Positions 35,958 to 46,231 are shown, counted from the stretch's first letter. The stretch: 64,000 bases of DNA from Nocardia niwae NBRC 108934 = DSM 45340 (GCF_001613465.1 NZ_BDCK01000016.1:62001-126000), one strand, 5' to 3'. Notes: generated by a model not told the origin, from the sequence alone. Numbers and translations: made by a program.

Positions 35958-36082
35958 GTCCTGCAATCCCTCATCTCAGGTGGAGCGGTTCCAGGCAAAA
36001 GCATCAGGCAACTGCTGTGCGAGAACGAGGAAAAAACGCAGGACGATTTCAAATAGGCAACCGGGGAGTTACACCCGCCGCA

Positions 36083-36658
36083 CTACTGAGCTTTGGCCGC
36101 CGCTTTCGCTTGCTTCTTGAATTCCCTTACCTGCGCGAGAGATTCGGCGTCCGTCACGTCGGCAACCGACCGGCGCGAGCCCTCGTCGCCGTACGCGCCC
36201 GCCGCGGCGCGCCAGCCGTCCGGCCGCACGCCGCGCTGCTTACCCAAGAGGGCCAGAAAGATCTTCGCCTTCTGCTCGCCGTAACCGGGTAGGTCCTTGA
36301 GGCGGCGCAGCACCTCCTTGCCGTCCGGGTCACCCGCGGTCCAGATGTTCTCCGCCTTGCCGTCATAGTGCTCGATGACGTAGCGAGCCAGCTCCTGGGC
36401 CCGCCTGGCCATGGACCGGCCGTAGCGGTGGATCGCAGGCGGCGTCGCCGCCAGCTCCTCGAACTCTTGCGGATCGGCCTCGGCGATGCGGTGGATGTCG
36501 AACCCGCCCATCCGGTCGGCGATCTTCTTCGGGCCGCGGAAGGCGTGCTCCATCGGGTACTGCTGGTCCAGGAGCATGCCGAGCAGCGTGGCGAAGTGGT
36601 CCTCGGTCAGCAGCCTGTCCGCCTCGGCGTCCTGCGCCAGGCACAGCGTGCGCGTCAC
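36083..36658 (-). CDS. HhH-GPD-type base-excision-repair-like protein
   Basis: 191 residues from GTG 36658 with GGAGAGG upstream; the longer frame to 36763 lacks support. The helix-hairpin-helix is LKDLPGYGEQKAKIFLALLGKQ. The N-terminus (EDHFATLLGMLLDQQYPMEHAFRGPKKIADRMG) is typical of a conserved actinobacterial HhH-GPD family related to endonuclease III. No iron-sulfur cysteine loop is present. A DNA glycosylase role is inferred from the fold; the lesion is unknown. Confidence 0.87.
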   Translation of the reverse strand: MTRTLCLAQDAEADRLLTEDHFATLLGMLLDQQYPMEHAFRGPKKIADRMGGFDIHRIAEADPQEFEELAATPPAIHRYGRSMARRAQELARYVIEHYDGKAENIWTAGDPDGKEVLRRLKDLPGYGEQKAKIFLALLGKQRGVRPDGWRAAAGAYGDEGSRRSVADVTDAESLAQVREFKKQAKAAAKAQ

Positions 36659-36823
36659 TGTCCCGCCTCTCCGTATATTCGGGCCGTACCAGTAGGTGCC
36701 ACTTCTGTTCCGGCGTGCCCGAGTTACCCCTGTACTCAGGAAAGCACCCCGTTCATCTACCATAGTGACTCACCTCACAGCGCCTACGCGCGGGTAGATG
36801 AGGTGCCGCGTAGGCTCCAGGCC

Positions 36824-37693
36824 ATGCCTCAGATGACGGCGACACCGACCAAGACGACGGCAACGGCCAGAGATGGACACGGGCCTATGGACACCTACGC
36901 ATTGCGCCCCGATCGGTTCGACCGAGCAGGTCAGGACCAGCTCGTCGATGTACGCGACCTACAGGCCGCGCTGCCCGGCATCCGCCGGTTGCGCACCTGG
37001 GCGCACGAAGCGCTCGCGCTGCGGCCCGGCGAACACGCCGTCGACATCGGCTCCGGCACCGGCTCGGAGGTCATCGCCCTCGCCGAGGCAGTGGGCCCGG
37101 ACGGCAGCGCGGTCGGCGTCGAGCCGGACCCGCAGCTGCTCGCCTCCGCCGAGCGCCGCGCCGCCCAGGCCGGCTCGGCCGCCAAGTTCCACTCCGGCGA
37201 CGCCTACGGCGTGCCGTTCGGGGCGGACAGTTTCGACGCCGTCCTGTGCGAGCGCGTCTTCCAGCACCTGACCGCCCCTGCCCGCGCGGCCCGCGAGATC
37301 GCGCGCGTGCTCCGCCCGGGCGGCCGGGTCGTCGTGGTCGACAGCGATTGGGGCACCGCGATCATGCACCCCGGTGACCGGCAGGTCGTCCGCGAGGTGA
37401 TCGACACCCTCGTGTCTGCGACGACCAACCCGCTGTCGGGCCGCAGGCTCCCCGGTCTGCTCACCAAAGCGGGCCTGGTGGTCGACGACATCGGCTCGCA
37501 GGCCCTGGTGCAGGACCGCAGCGTGGGCGCGGGCTCGCTGGTGACCAGGATCTCGGCGATGGCGGTGGCGCGCGGGGCGATCACCGAGGCGCAGCGCAAG
37601 CAACTGCTCGACGACCTGGAGAGGGCCGCGGCCGACGGCGACATCCATCTCTCGGTGACCATGTTCGCCGTCCTCGCGCACAAGCCGCACTGA
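36824..37693 (+). CDS. Class I SAM-dependent methyltransferase
   Basis: 289 residues from ATG 36824; ATGs at 36833 and 36887 are alternatives and the homologous part begins near MDTYALRPDRFDRAGQ. The SAM site is HAVDIGSGTGSEVIALAEAVGP (motif I), with GVEPDPQLL (acidic loop) and VLRPGGRVVVVDSDW. It resembles the UbiE/COQ5-like methyltransferases of small molecules. The SRPBCC gene follows after 8 nt, so the pair is co-transcribed. The substrate is unknown. Confidence 0.9.
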   Translation: MPQMTATPTKTTATARDGHGPMDTYALRPDRFDRAGQDQLVDVRDLQAALPGIRRLRTWAHEALALRPGEHAVDIGSGTGSEVIALAEAVGPDGSAVGVEPDPQLLASAERRAAQAGSAAKFHSGDAYGVPFGADSFDAVLCERVFQHLTAPARAAREIARVLRPGGRVVVVDSDWGTAIMHPGDRQVVREVIDTLVSATTNPLSGRRLPGLLTKAGLVVDDIGSQALVQDRSVGAGSLVTRISAMAVARGAITEAQRKQLLDDLERAAADGDIHLSVTMFAVLAHKPH

Positions 37694-37701
37694 CCCGGCC
37701 G

Positions 37702-38142
37702 ATGGCCGTCGACGTACTGACCGACGTCGCGATCGACCGCTCCCGTGAGCTGGTCGCCACGTACGCGGCCGATCCGGCGCACGCCCCGGCCTGGTACGCG
37801 CGCATCCACAGCGTCGCCTGGGAGACCGATCCGCCGCTGCGCGCCGGTTCGCGGATGACCTTCGTCGCCCATTTCCTCGGCAACCGGCTGACCTACACCT
37901 ATGAGGTGGTCGACTACGACCCCGGCCGACGCCTGGTGATGCGCACCGCGCAGGGGCCGTTTCCGATGGAGACGACGTACACCTGGGCCGATACGCCGGA
38001 GGGCGGCACCCGCATGACGCTGCGCAACCGCGGCGAGCCGAGCGGCTTGGGAAGAATCGCCGCGCCGCTCGTGGAGGCGGCGATCCGGCGGGCGAACCGC
38101 GCGGATCTGGCGCGGCTGAAGGAACTGTTGGAGACCGGGTAG
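37702..38142 (+). CDS. SRPBCC family protein
   Basis: 146 residues. Typical SRPBCC pattern: VLTDVAIDRSRELVATYAADPAHAPAWYARI at the start, central strands (TYTYEVVDYDPGRRLVMRTAQG), and a C-terminal helix (LVEAAIRRANRADLARLKELLE). It follows the methyltransferase gene by 8 nt. These proteins bind hydrophobic ligands; whether it presents or sequesters the methyltransferase substrate is speculation. Confidence 0.88.
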   Translation: MAVDVLTDVAIDRSRELVATYAADPAHAPAWYARIHSVAWETDPPLRAGSRMTFVAHFLGNRLTYTYEVVDYDPGRRLVMRTAQGPFPMETTYTWADTPEGGTRMTLRNRGEPSGLGRIAAPLVEAAIRRANRADLARLKELLETG

Positions 38143-38175
38143 GGCTGCCACGGCCTTCCGTCGAGCGGAGCGGAA

Positions 38176-38206
38176 ATCGCCCGGCACGAAATGCGTGCCG
38201 GGCGAT
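38176..38206. terminator. Bidirectional hairpin between SRPBCC and aminotransferase genes
   Basis: Perfect 13-bp inverted repeat ATCGCCCGGCACG / CGTGCCGGGCGAT with a 5-nt loop, between two convergent stop codons. Confidence 0.7.
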
Positions 38207-38229
38207 CAGTCGTTCTCCGGGTCCGCCTG

Positions 38230-39747
<1,518 letters not shown>

Positions 39748-39840
39748 GGGGACCCCGCGCACCCGGCAGAGCCCGTTGACCCTTGCTGCCTTCCGGCCCT
39801 GGGGGAGTTCACAGGATGCGCGCCGCGCGGGATCCGTCGG
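39748..39840 (-). ncRNA. ffs: Signal recognition particle RNA (4.5S type)
   Basis: Read on the minus strand, the sequence has the invariant SRP helix 8 region: GGCCGGAAGGCAGCAAGG followed by GTCAACGGGCTCTGCC. The flanking arms GCGCATCC and GGGTGCGC pair to close the long hairpin, and ends such as GGATCCCGCGC / GCGGGGTCCCC extend it. The length (~93 nt) fits the short bacterial form. The RNA binds Ffh and targets membrane proteins. Exact ends are estimated. Confidence 0.9.
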
Positions 39841-39965
39841 CCAGTGTAGCGGCTCCCGCCCGCAACGCCATCCTCCGGGTCCACGACACTCCTCGACCAG
39901 GCACTTCACCCCTTCTGCCGGACCTATTTGGCGACGGGCCGGGGGCTACCGGTATGCTGCTCCAC

Positions 39966-40053
39966 GGAGGATTCGCCTAGTGGCCTATGGCGCTCGCCTG
40001 GAACGCGGGTTGGGTTAACGCCCTCAGGGGTTCAAATCCCCTATCCTCCGCCA
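39966..40053 (+). tRNA. tRNA-Ser (anticodon GGA)
   Basis: The acceptor stem GGAGGAT pairs with ATCCTCC at the 3' end, followed by discriminator G and an encoded CCA (40051-40053). The anticodon loop CTGGAAC sits on the stem CTCGC/GCGGG and reads GGA. A long variable arm (class II tRNA) and the TPsiC arm AGGGG-TTCAAAT-CCCCT are present. Length 88 nt. Confidence 0.95.
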
Positions 40054-40055
40054 CG

Positions 40056-40100
40056 AAAGGCCGGGTCCGGAGCAGTTCGCCGCTCCGGACCCAGCCTTTT
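40056..40100 (+). terminator. Rho-independent terminator of tRNA-Ser
   Basis: A strong stem, AAAGGC-CGGGTCCGGAGC pairing with GCTCCGGACCC-AGCCTTTT, just past the CCA end. The loop is about 8 nt. It is followed by TTTT, so it is intrinsic-type. Confidence 0.85.
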
Positions 40101-40157
40101 GACAACAACGGGTTGCCGTCCGAACCCGCGCGGTCCGGACGGCGATGATGTCCCGGT

Positions 40158-40748
40158 CTACATCTCCAGCTTTTCCAGCATCCAACTGCCGAGGGCGTAC
40201 ATGTCGTCAGCGGGAATGGCGCGCGTGTAGTGCAGCGGTGGGGTTACCCAGCGGATCCGACGCCAACCGATGGATGCACGGATGACCCATCCACCGTATT
40301 CGCGGCGAGAATTCCACTGGAGTTTCCTGGTGTAGCCGGGCGGGCGGGAGATACTCCGGAATCGGAGGTACACGGTTTGCCGCAACCAGAGCCAGCGAGT
40401 CGACCATGTGACAGGGCCGCTACTGATATAGAGCAGCTTCACGGCGTCAACCCAGCACGGGACGATGGTGGGCGCGGTGTCCTTACGGACCTCGTTCGCC
40501 CCGGTGTCCCAGGTAGCCCGCATGACGATCTTGCCCTGCCACATGCCGGGGACGCAGTCCAACGCCATCGTGGCGACGTGAAGCGTCGGTTTGGGGATCT
40601 GGGTGACAACGACGTGGTCACCCTTCGGCTTCGGGTTGCTGGTGCCCGACCGATGCCATAACTGCAACTCGATGCGGAACTCGACCGGGGCGGGGTCGAA
40701 TTGCGGGAGCGGATGCGGCCGCTCGTTGCCGCGACAGCATAGGAGCAC
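40158..40748 (-). CDS. Protein of unknown function
   Basis: About 196 residues from GTG 40748. The start is uncertain: ATG 40781 would overlap the divergent gene and ATG 40568 would shorten it to about 137 residues. The protein is rich in Trp, Arg and aromatic residues (WLWLRQTVYLRF, GGWVIRASIGWRRIRWV) and has no clear membrane helix or family motif. Its base composition looks less GC-biased than its neighbours, which may indicate recent acquisition. It lies beside tRNA-Ser and is divergent from the SLOG gene. Confidence 0.55.
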   Translation of the reverse strand: MLLCCRGNERPHPLPQFDPAPVEFRIELQLWHRSGTSNPKPKGDHVVVTQIPKPTLHVATMALDCVPGMWQGKIVMRATWDTGANEVRKDTAPTIVPCWVDAVKLLYISSGPVTWSTRWLWLRQTVYLRFRSISRPPGYTRKLQWNSRREYGGWVIRASIGWRRIRWVTPPLHYTRAIPADDMYALGSWMLEKLEM

Positions 40749-40754
40749 ATCTGC

Positions 40755-41234
40755 ATGGTGCGTATCGGCGTCACCGGGCATATGAATATCACAGAAGCCA
40801 CAGCACCGTTGGTGTACGAGGCGGTGCGAGCGCTGCTGGACGAGCACGCTCCGAGCGAACTGGTCGGAGTGAGTTGTATTGCGCGCGGTTCCGATTCGGT
40901 GTTCGCGCGGGCGGTGCTCGACGCCGGTGGGCGGCTGGAAGTGATGTTGCCGTCCCGGGACTACCGCGAGCGGAAGGTGAAACCGGATCACGCCGAACTG
41001 TTCGACGAGCTCGTGAAGAACGCGGCCGAGGTGCGTGTGATGGATTTCGACGACGCGGACCGTGCAGCGTACGAAGCAGCCAACGATGCCGTGGTGGGGT
41101 CGGTCGATCGACTGATCGCCGTGTGGGATGGCGATGCCGGGCAGAAGGCGGGCACCGGGACGGTAGTCGAACTCGCACGTGCACGTGGTGTGCCGGTCGA
41201 TGTCGTATGGCCGGAAGGCGCCGCACGGGACTGA
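40755..41234 (+). CDS. SLOG/DprA-LOG-fold nucleotide-binding protein
   Basis: 159 residues from ATG 40755 with AGGAG at 40741-40745. The Rossmann-like SLOG pattern is visible: RIGVTGHMNIT at the first strand, SCIARGSDSVFARAVLDAGGRLEVMLPS in the middle, and IAVWDGDAGQKAGTGTVVELARARGVPVDVVWP, where the GxGTxxxV-type turn binds nucleotide-like ligands. SLOG proteins include DprA, cytokinin-releasing LOG enzymes and sensors in nucleotide-signalling conflict systems. This stand-alone copy has no fused effector. The role is open. Confidence 0.75.
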   Translation: MVRIGVTGHMNITEATAPLVYEAVRALLDEHAPSELVGVSCIARGSDSVFARAVLDAGGRLEVMLPSRDYRERKVKPDHAELFDELVKNAAEVRVMDFDDADRAAYEAANDAVVGSVDRLIAVWDGDAGQKAGTGTVVELARARGVPVDVVWPEGAARD

Positions 41235-41322
41235 CGCCGGTCCACCGTTCGGAATGCCTCTCGAGTAGCCGGAGGAGCCGGATTCGCCCGATCTAGACTG
41301 TGCGACTTCCCATTCCGATGGA

Positions 41323-41973
41323 ATGATCGTCCCCGTGACTCAGTGGCTCCCGCTCATCGGTTCTCTTGTCGTCGGCATTGCGGTATTGGTCGGCGCGCTG
41401 GTCAACAACCGCGCCAATCGGGCGGCGGTGACCGCCGCGGATGAGCGGAATCGGGTCACGTTGGACGCGGCGCAGCGCAACGTGGAGTTGACGAACGCGG
41501 CGGCGGAGCGGCGGGAGCTCGACAAGTGGCGGCGGGAATCGGTGCTGGCGGCGGTCTCGGCGGTGCTGGCCATCTCGAGCGACGTCCGCCGGGAGTTGTT
41601 GCACTGCGATCGCTGGGAAGCGGAAGAACTGGATGAACTCGAGGCGGAGGTCAGGCATGCCGTCACCGGCTCGCGGGATTTCATCAGCACCTTGCGCGTC
41701 GTGGCGCACCGCAAGATCCCCAATCGCTGCGAGGACCTGATGCGGACGCTCACCGCGGCGCTGAACATCAGCCTGCAACGCCGCCGGATCGAACTCGACG
41801 GCGAGGCCACCGCCGAAGAGATCACCGAGATCCAGGCGCTGTGGTCGCGGGCGATCGAGAACACCGTCGAGGAGGAACGCTCGGTCATCGCCGTCACCCG
41901 GCTCGAACTGGAGATCAAGATCTCCGCCGAGGTCCATCAGTCCACGCCGCAGCCGGCCCTCGTCCGCGCGTGA
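41323..41973 (+). CDS. Membrane-anchored coiled-coil protein of unknown function
   Basis: 216 residues from ATG 41323 (GTG 41335 is possible). One N-terminal membrane helix (LIGSLVVGIAVLVGALV) is followed by a long Ala/Arg/Glu-rich helix (residues ~27-75) likely to form a coiled coil, then a helical C-terminal domain. Proteins of this shape are common beside actinobacterial tRNAs and in accessory regions. It is on the same strand as the SLOG gene, 88 nt downstream, and converges on the acyltransferase gene with 4 nt between stops. No family is assigned. Confidence 0.7.
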   Translation: MIVPVTQWLPLIGSLVVGIAVLVGALVNNRANRAAVTAADERNRVTLDAAQRNVELTNAAAERRELDKWRRESVLAAVSAVLAISSDVRRELLHCDRWEAEELDELEAEVRHAVTGSRDFISTLRVVAHRKIPNRCEDLMRTLTAALNISLQRRRIELDGEATAEEITEIQALWSRAIENTVEEERSVIAVTRLELEIKISAEVHQSTPQPALVRA

Positions 41974-41977
41974 CCCG

Positions 41978-43690
41978 TCACGCCGGAGCGGAGCCGAGCC
42001 CTGCGCGCCGCGCTTCGAGCAGCGCGGCTCGGAGGTGTGCGGCGTAGGCGTCGAGGTCCGGCAGGACCGCGGGATCGGCGTGCAAAGAGATAGTGACGGT
42101 GTCGCCCAGGCCGTGCACCCCGTGGGTGAGATGCATGACGGAGCCGAGAGCGGGGAACCCGGCGGTGAAGCGCACGGCGCCGCCGCCGAAGGACAGGTCG
42201 GCCGGTCCGCGGTCGACGCTGGAGACGACGGTGTGCCCCGCGATCGAGTCGGGCACGGTGTCGAGGGGATAGCGGTCCACGTCCCGGCGCAGCATGAAGG
42301 CGGGAACCGTCGCCGTGACCCGGTCCTGCGCCGACAGCAGCGGATGCCGCGCGCGGACGCGCCGGTCGGCGAGCGCGGCGGCGATCTTGTCGGCGCGCAG
42401 GCGAAGATCGGGTTCGTCGACGAAGAGGTCGACGCCGAGGCTGCGATAGTTGTTGCGGGGACCGGTTGCCTGGGCAAGGGCCATCGGGACCTGCGCACCG
42501 AGACGCCCCACCGGCTCGCCCCGGTCGGCCAGGTAGCGGGCGAGCGCCAGCGACACCGCGGTCAGGACGACGACCGTGACCGTCCGACCGGGCACGCGCA
42601 AGTCGTCGGCCGCGAACACCAGCATCCGGGCTTCGTGCCGCGAAATCGCCTGCTCCGCTCCTCGATTCAGCACGCTCGGCGGGAAACCAGGTCCGGGCGG
42701 CGGCAATTCGCCTGCCTCCGTCAACGCCGCCAGCCGCTGTTGAGCTCGGAACGCCTGGTAGCCACGCAGCACGGTCGTGGCCAGCCGAGCCGGAACGCGA
42801 AGGAGACCGACAGCCGAATCGACCAGCACTCTCGCCGCGGGCGCGCTCCCGCACATCGCATCCGCGAGGGTCCGCAAACGCATTGCCGCCGCGCCGACCC
42901 GCCCCCGCACCGACGACACACTCGCCGGCATCGCATCACCGACGGCGCCCCTGCCTACTAACGCCGAACCGTTGCGCACTTCGGCCGACGACCCGCTCGC
43001 CGACACCGTGTCCCCCTCTCGGGCAACTGCGGTCCAGCCGCCCCCTTGCGGATCAGCGATTTCCCCTGGCGCGGATACCACCGCAACCGTTCGATCACTC
43101 GGCGCGCTCCGCGCTCTGCCACCCGAACTCGCAGCACCAACGGCATCGGTGGTGTGGTCACCTCCAGCCGGTACCTCACCGGAGACCGCCCACCCAGCAC
43201 GGCCTTCCTCCTCGACCCGGTGATTCCCCGTCCCGCCGAACAACGCACGCGCGATCGCCGAGGCCCGTCGCCCATCCGCCAGCGCATGGGATATCTGGAG
43301 CACCACCACCAGCGCAGGTTCACCTCCCTGCCCTGGCGCATCGGCGATCGCGCGGAAGACGTGCAGCCGCCATGGGTGTACGGCGGCGTCGACGCCGGTG
43401 CCGAGCAGATCGCCCAGCACGTGCAGCAGATGGGCCCAATTACGCTCTGCCAGTCCATGTTCCACGAATTGCTCGGCAATGAATTCACCGCGTACCCAGC
43501 GCGGGTAATCGATGTCCGCGGGCAGTTCGCGCAGCCGGACCCGTAGGTCCGCGATCCGCGCGCTGCGTTCGGCGACGGCGGCGCGCAGTTCCTCGGTGGG
43601 CACTCCGCGATCGGCGAAGCAATACAGCAGAAAAAGGTCGTTGCGCGTGCGTTCGGACAGCCAATACATCGTCGCGTCCTGCGGTGCCAT
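41978..43690 (-). CDS. Wax ester synthase/diacylglycerol acyltransferase-like protein (WS/DGAT)
   Basis: 570 residues from ATG 43690 (GTG 43699 possible). The WS/DGAT fold is seen at both ends: MYWLSERTRNDLFLLYCF at the start, and the C-terminal half with PRNNYRSLGVDLFVDEP and STVDRGPAD-type segments (SSVDRGPADLSFGG). The active-site motif HHxxxDG reads SHALADG (His135, Asp139): the first His is Ser, the catalytic second His is kept. A Ser/Gly/Ala-rich insertion (~157-255) follows. The reaction would be acyl-CoA transfer to an alcohol or diacylglycerol, if active. Confidence 0.82.
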   Translation of the reverse strand: MAPQDATMYWLSERTRNDLFLLYCFADRGVPTEELRAAVAERSARIADLRVRLRELPADIDYPRWVRGEFIAEQFVEHGLAERNWAHLLHVLGDLLGTGVDAAVHPWRLHVFRAIADAPGQGGEPALVVVLQISHALADGRRASAIARALFGGTGNHRVEEEGRAGWAVSGEVPAGGDHTTDAVGAASSGGRARSAPSDRTVAVVSAPGEIADPQGGGWTAVAREGDTVSASGSSAEVRNGSALVGRGAVGDAMPASVSSVRGRVGAAAMRLRTLADAMCGSAPAARVLVDSAVGLLRVPARLATTVLRGYQAFRAQQRLAALTEAGELPPPGPGFPPSVLNRGAEQAISRHEARMLVFAADDLRVPGRTVTVVVLTAVSLALARYLADRGEPVGRLGAQVPMALAQATGPRNNYRSLGVDLFVDEPDLRLRADKIAAALADRRVRARHPLLSAQDRVTATVPAFMLRRDVDRYPLDTVPDSIAGHTVVSSVDRGPADLSFGGGAVRFTAGFPALGSVMHLTHGVHGLGDTVTISLHADPAVLPDLDAYAAHLRAALLEARRAGLGSAPA

Positions 43691-43853
43691 CGCGCTCACA
43701 AGTAAAACGATATCGACTCGGATTCGTCGGTGCCCGACGAGCCCTGGGCAATGTGAATGATCTTGTTCCACATATCACCGGAAAACGGCATCGATTCCGG
43801 CACCTAGCTCTGCTACCGTCTGTAGTAGAACGGATTCCACTCACCCAGGCGGG

Positions 43854-45503
43854 GTGTCGGCCATGGCTATAGATCTAGCACGCACAATTGCCAACCAAGC
43901 CGATGAGGCGGACGAACGGTATAAGGCCGCGGCGTTCGTGAAGCGGTCGATCAACAAGGTCTTCCCGACGCACTGGTCGTTCCTGCTCGGCGAGATCGCG
44001 CTCTACAGCTTCATCATCCTGCTGCTGTCGGGCGTCTACCTGACCCTGTTCTTCGACCCCTCCATGACGGAGGTCGTCTACGACGGCGCCTACCAGCCGC
44101 TGCGCGGGGTGACCATGTCGCGAGCGTACGAGACGGCGCTCGATCTGTCGTTCGAAGTGCGGGGCGGCCTGTTCGTGCGACAGGTGCACCACTGGGCGGC
44201 GCTGCTGTTCGCGGCGTCGATCATCATCCACCTGTTCCGGATCTTCTTCACCGGCGCGTTCCGCAAGCCGCGTGAGGCGAACTGGGTGATCGGCTCGCTG
44301 CTGCTGATCCTGGCGATGTTCGAAGGCTTCTTCGGCTACTCGCTGCCCGACGACCTGCTCTCCGGCACCGGCCTGCGGGCCGCGTTCTCGGGCATCACGA
44401 TCTCCATCCCGATCATCGGCACCTGGATGCACTGGCTGATGTTCGGCGGCGACTTCCCGGGCGAGATCATCATCCCCCGCTTGTATGTGGCGCACGTGTT
44501 GCTGTTCCCAGGCATCATCCTGGCATTGATCGCCGCGCACGTGGCGCTGGTGTGGTACCAGAAGCACACCCAGTTCCCCGGCCCCGGCCGCACGGAGAAC
44601 AACGTGGTGGGCGCGCGCATCGTGCCGGTGTTCGCCGCCGACCAGGGCGCGTTCTTCGCCTTCACCCTCGGCATCGTGGGCATCATGGGCGGTCTCTTCC
44701 AGATCAACCCGATCTGGAACCTGGGTCCGTACAACCCGTCGCAGGTGTCGGCGGGTTCGCAGCCGGACATGTACATGATGTGGACCGACGGCATGGCCCG
44801 GTTGATGCCGCCGTGGGAGCTGTACCTGGGCCGCTACACCGTGCCCGCGGTGTTCTGGGTCGCCGTGATCATGGGATTGGTCTTCGCCCTGCTCATCGCC
44901 TACCCGTGGATCGAGAAACGGCTCACCGGTGACCGAAGCGCACACCACAACCTGCTGCAACGCCCTCGCGACGTGCCCGTACGCACGGCGATCGGCGCGA
45001 TGGCGATCGCGTTCTACGTGGTGCTGACGCTGTCGTGCGTCAACGACATCATCGCGTACAAGTTCGACATCTCGCTGAACGCGACGACCTGGGCGGGCCG
45101 CATCGGCATCCTGGTCGCGCCACCGCTGGCCTACTTCCTGGCCTACCGCATCTGCCTGGGTCTGCAGCGCAGCGACCGCTCGGTGCTCGAGCACGGCGTG
45201 GAGACCGGCGTGATCAAGCGCTTGCCGCACGGTGAGTACATCGAGGTGCACCAGCCGCTCGGCCCGGTGGACGCGCATGGCCACCCCCTCCCGCTGGAGT
45301 ACCAGGGCGCCCCCGTGCCGAAGAAGATGAGCAAGCTGGGTGCGGCGGGCAAGCCGGGCACCGGCAGCTTCCTGCGCGCGGATCCGCGCGAGGAGAGCGT
45401 GCGGCACTTCGAGATCGAGCACGAAGAGGAACGCAGGCAGCTCACCGTGCTGCGCAAGGTCCAGAACCGGGCGAACGGCAACGGAAACGGCTCCGCCCAC
45501 TGA
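43854..45503 (+). CDS. qcrB: Cytochrome bc1 complex cytochrome b subunit, stand-alone copy
   Basis: 549 residues from GTG 43854 (ATG 43863 possible), the same length as M. tuberculosis QcrB. Heme ligands are present: [19 protein letters not shown] (His112/His126) and [21 protein letters not shown]. The quinol-site region reads [16 protein letters not shown]. The actinobacterial cytosolic C-terminal extension is present ([22 protein letters not shown]). It would oxidise menaquinol within the bc1-aa3 supercomplex. No qcrC or qcrA is next to it, unlike the usual ctaE-qcrCAB cluster, so this may be a second copy. Confidence 0.93.
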   Translation: MSAMAIDLARTIANQADEADERYKAAAFVKRSINKVFPTHWSFLLGEIALYSFIILLLSGVYLTLFFDPSMTEVVYDGAYQPLRGVTMSRAYETALDLSFEVRGGLFVRQVHHWAALLFAASIIIHLFRIFFTGAFRKPREANWVIGSLLLILAMFEGFFGYSLPDDLLSGTGLRAAFSGITISIPIIGTWMHWLMFGGDFPGEIIIPRLYVAHVLLFPGIILALIAAHVALVWYQKHTQFPGPGRTENNVVGARIVPVFAADQGAFFAFTLGIVGIMGGLFQINPIWNLGPYNPSQVSAGSQPDMYMMWTDGMARLMPPWELYLGRYTVPAVFWVAVIMGLVFALLIAYPWIEKRLTGDRSAHHNLLQRPRDVPVRTAIGAMAIAFYVVLTLSCVNDIIAYKFDISLNATTWAGRIGILVAPPLAYFLAYRICLGLQRSDRSVLEHGVETGVIKRLPHGEYIEVHQPLGPVDAHGHPLPLEYQGAPVPKKMSKLGAAGKPGTGSFLRADPREESVRHFEIEHEEERRQLTVLRKVQNRANGNGNGSAH

Positions 45504-45538
45504 GGATTCGCCGGGCACCCCGTCCGGAAAACCGCGAA

Positions 45539-45573
45539 GGCCCCGAGTCCGTGCGACCCGGGGCCCGCTTTGC
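45539..45573 (+). terminator. Probable qcrB terminator
   Basis: The GGCCCCG...CGGGGCC stem with an inner GTC/GAC pair lies 36 nt after the qcrB stop. It is followed by CGCTTTGCCTT, a weak T-rich tail. Confidence 0.6.
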
Positions 45574-45598
45574 CTTGTTCAGGCGAATCCGGAGCGGT

Positions 45599-45808
45599 TC
45601 AGCCGCGCCGGAACTCTCCCGTCGAGACCCCCACTAGGAATGCATCCCACTCGCCCGGCGCAAACGCCAAGACCGGGCCACTCCCACTGTCCTTGGTGTC
45701 ACGAACCGCGACATTGCCGTCGACGAGAAAAGCGACTTCCACACAGGCTCCATCCGGACCGCTGTATGTGCTCTTGCGCCATACAGCGCCCGTCCAATCA
45801 ACCTCCAC
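45599..45808 (-). CDS. DUF397 protein
   Basis: 69 residues from GTG 45808 with AAAGGAG upstream. All DUF397 landmarks are present: VWRKSTYSGPDGACVEVAF, VAVRDTKDSGSGPVLAF and the ending EWDAFLVGVSTGEF. These small proteins usually lie directly after an XRE/DUF5753 helix-turn-helix regulator in actinobacteria, as regulator partners. No such regulator is next to this one, so it appears orphaned. Confidence 0.93.
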   Translation of the reverse strand: MEVDWTGAVWRKSTYSGPDGACVEVAFLVDGNVAVRDTKDSGSGPVLAFAPGEWDAFLVGVSTGEFRRG

Positions 45809-46231
45809 GGCACTAGCTCCTTTGCTGCGTCGGAAGCGAGATTTCTCCTGACATCGTTCCAGCTAGCATCGGCACCCGACTGGTAAGCCGAATCCCGTGA
45901 TGCACCCCTCACCGGAGCACACTTTCCCGGTGCGTCGATATCGCACATCGAGTTCGAGAGGAAATTAACCTCGCGCGGGGCCTGTCCCCGCGCGGTAACA
46001 CTAGCAGGTCCTTCGAAAGTTTGCCTGCCTCTTGCCTATTCAATCATCGCAAACACACACGTTTGTGAAGCAAGGGAGTTGCGGGAGCATTGCCAGCCCT
46101 CGGCATTCATTCCACACACTGGCGTACCACAATGTTTTTAACGGATGTGATTGCTCTGTTATCAGCCGACAATTCACATCCCGCGGCAGGCCGCGTCGAC
46201 GGCCGCGCAGCCGCCGTGCATGATGGAACCT
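45809..46231. other. Intergenic region between DUF397 and DUF309 genes
   Basis: About 420 nt, locally AT-richer than the rest of the window. No XRE regulator or remnant is found where DUF397's partner would be. It includes the perfect hairpin at 45972-45994. Otherwise it is unassigned. Confidence 0.45.
45972..45994. repeat. Perfect GC-rich hairpin in an intergenic region
   Basis: CGCGCGGGG (45972-45980) and CCCCGCGCG (45986-45994) with loop CCTGT. Outer bases TTAACC/GGTAA can extend it. It could be a terminator for a minus-strand transcript (TTAATTTC follows) or a structured RNA end. Confidence 0.5.

Noticed and set aside
39966..41973. An integrated element with attachment sites at tRNA-Ser
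   Set aside because: No integrase and no repeat of the tRNA 3' end were found downstream in the window. Only the gene oddity is reported.
45634..45948. An XRE-regulator fragment before DUF397
   Set aside because: The frame covering this stretch shows no helix-turn-helix motif and mostly overlaps DUF397 in another frame.
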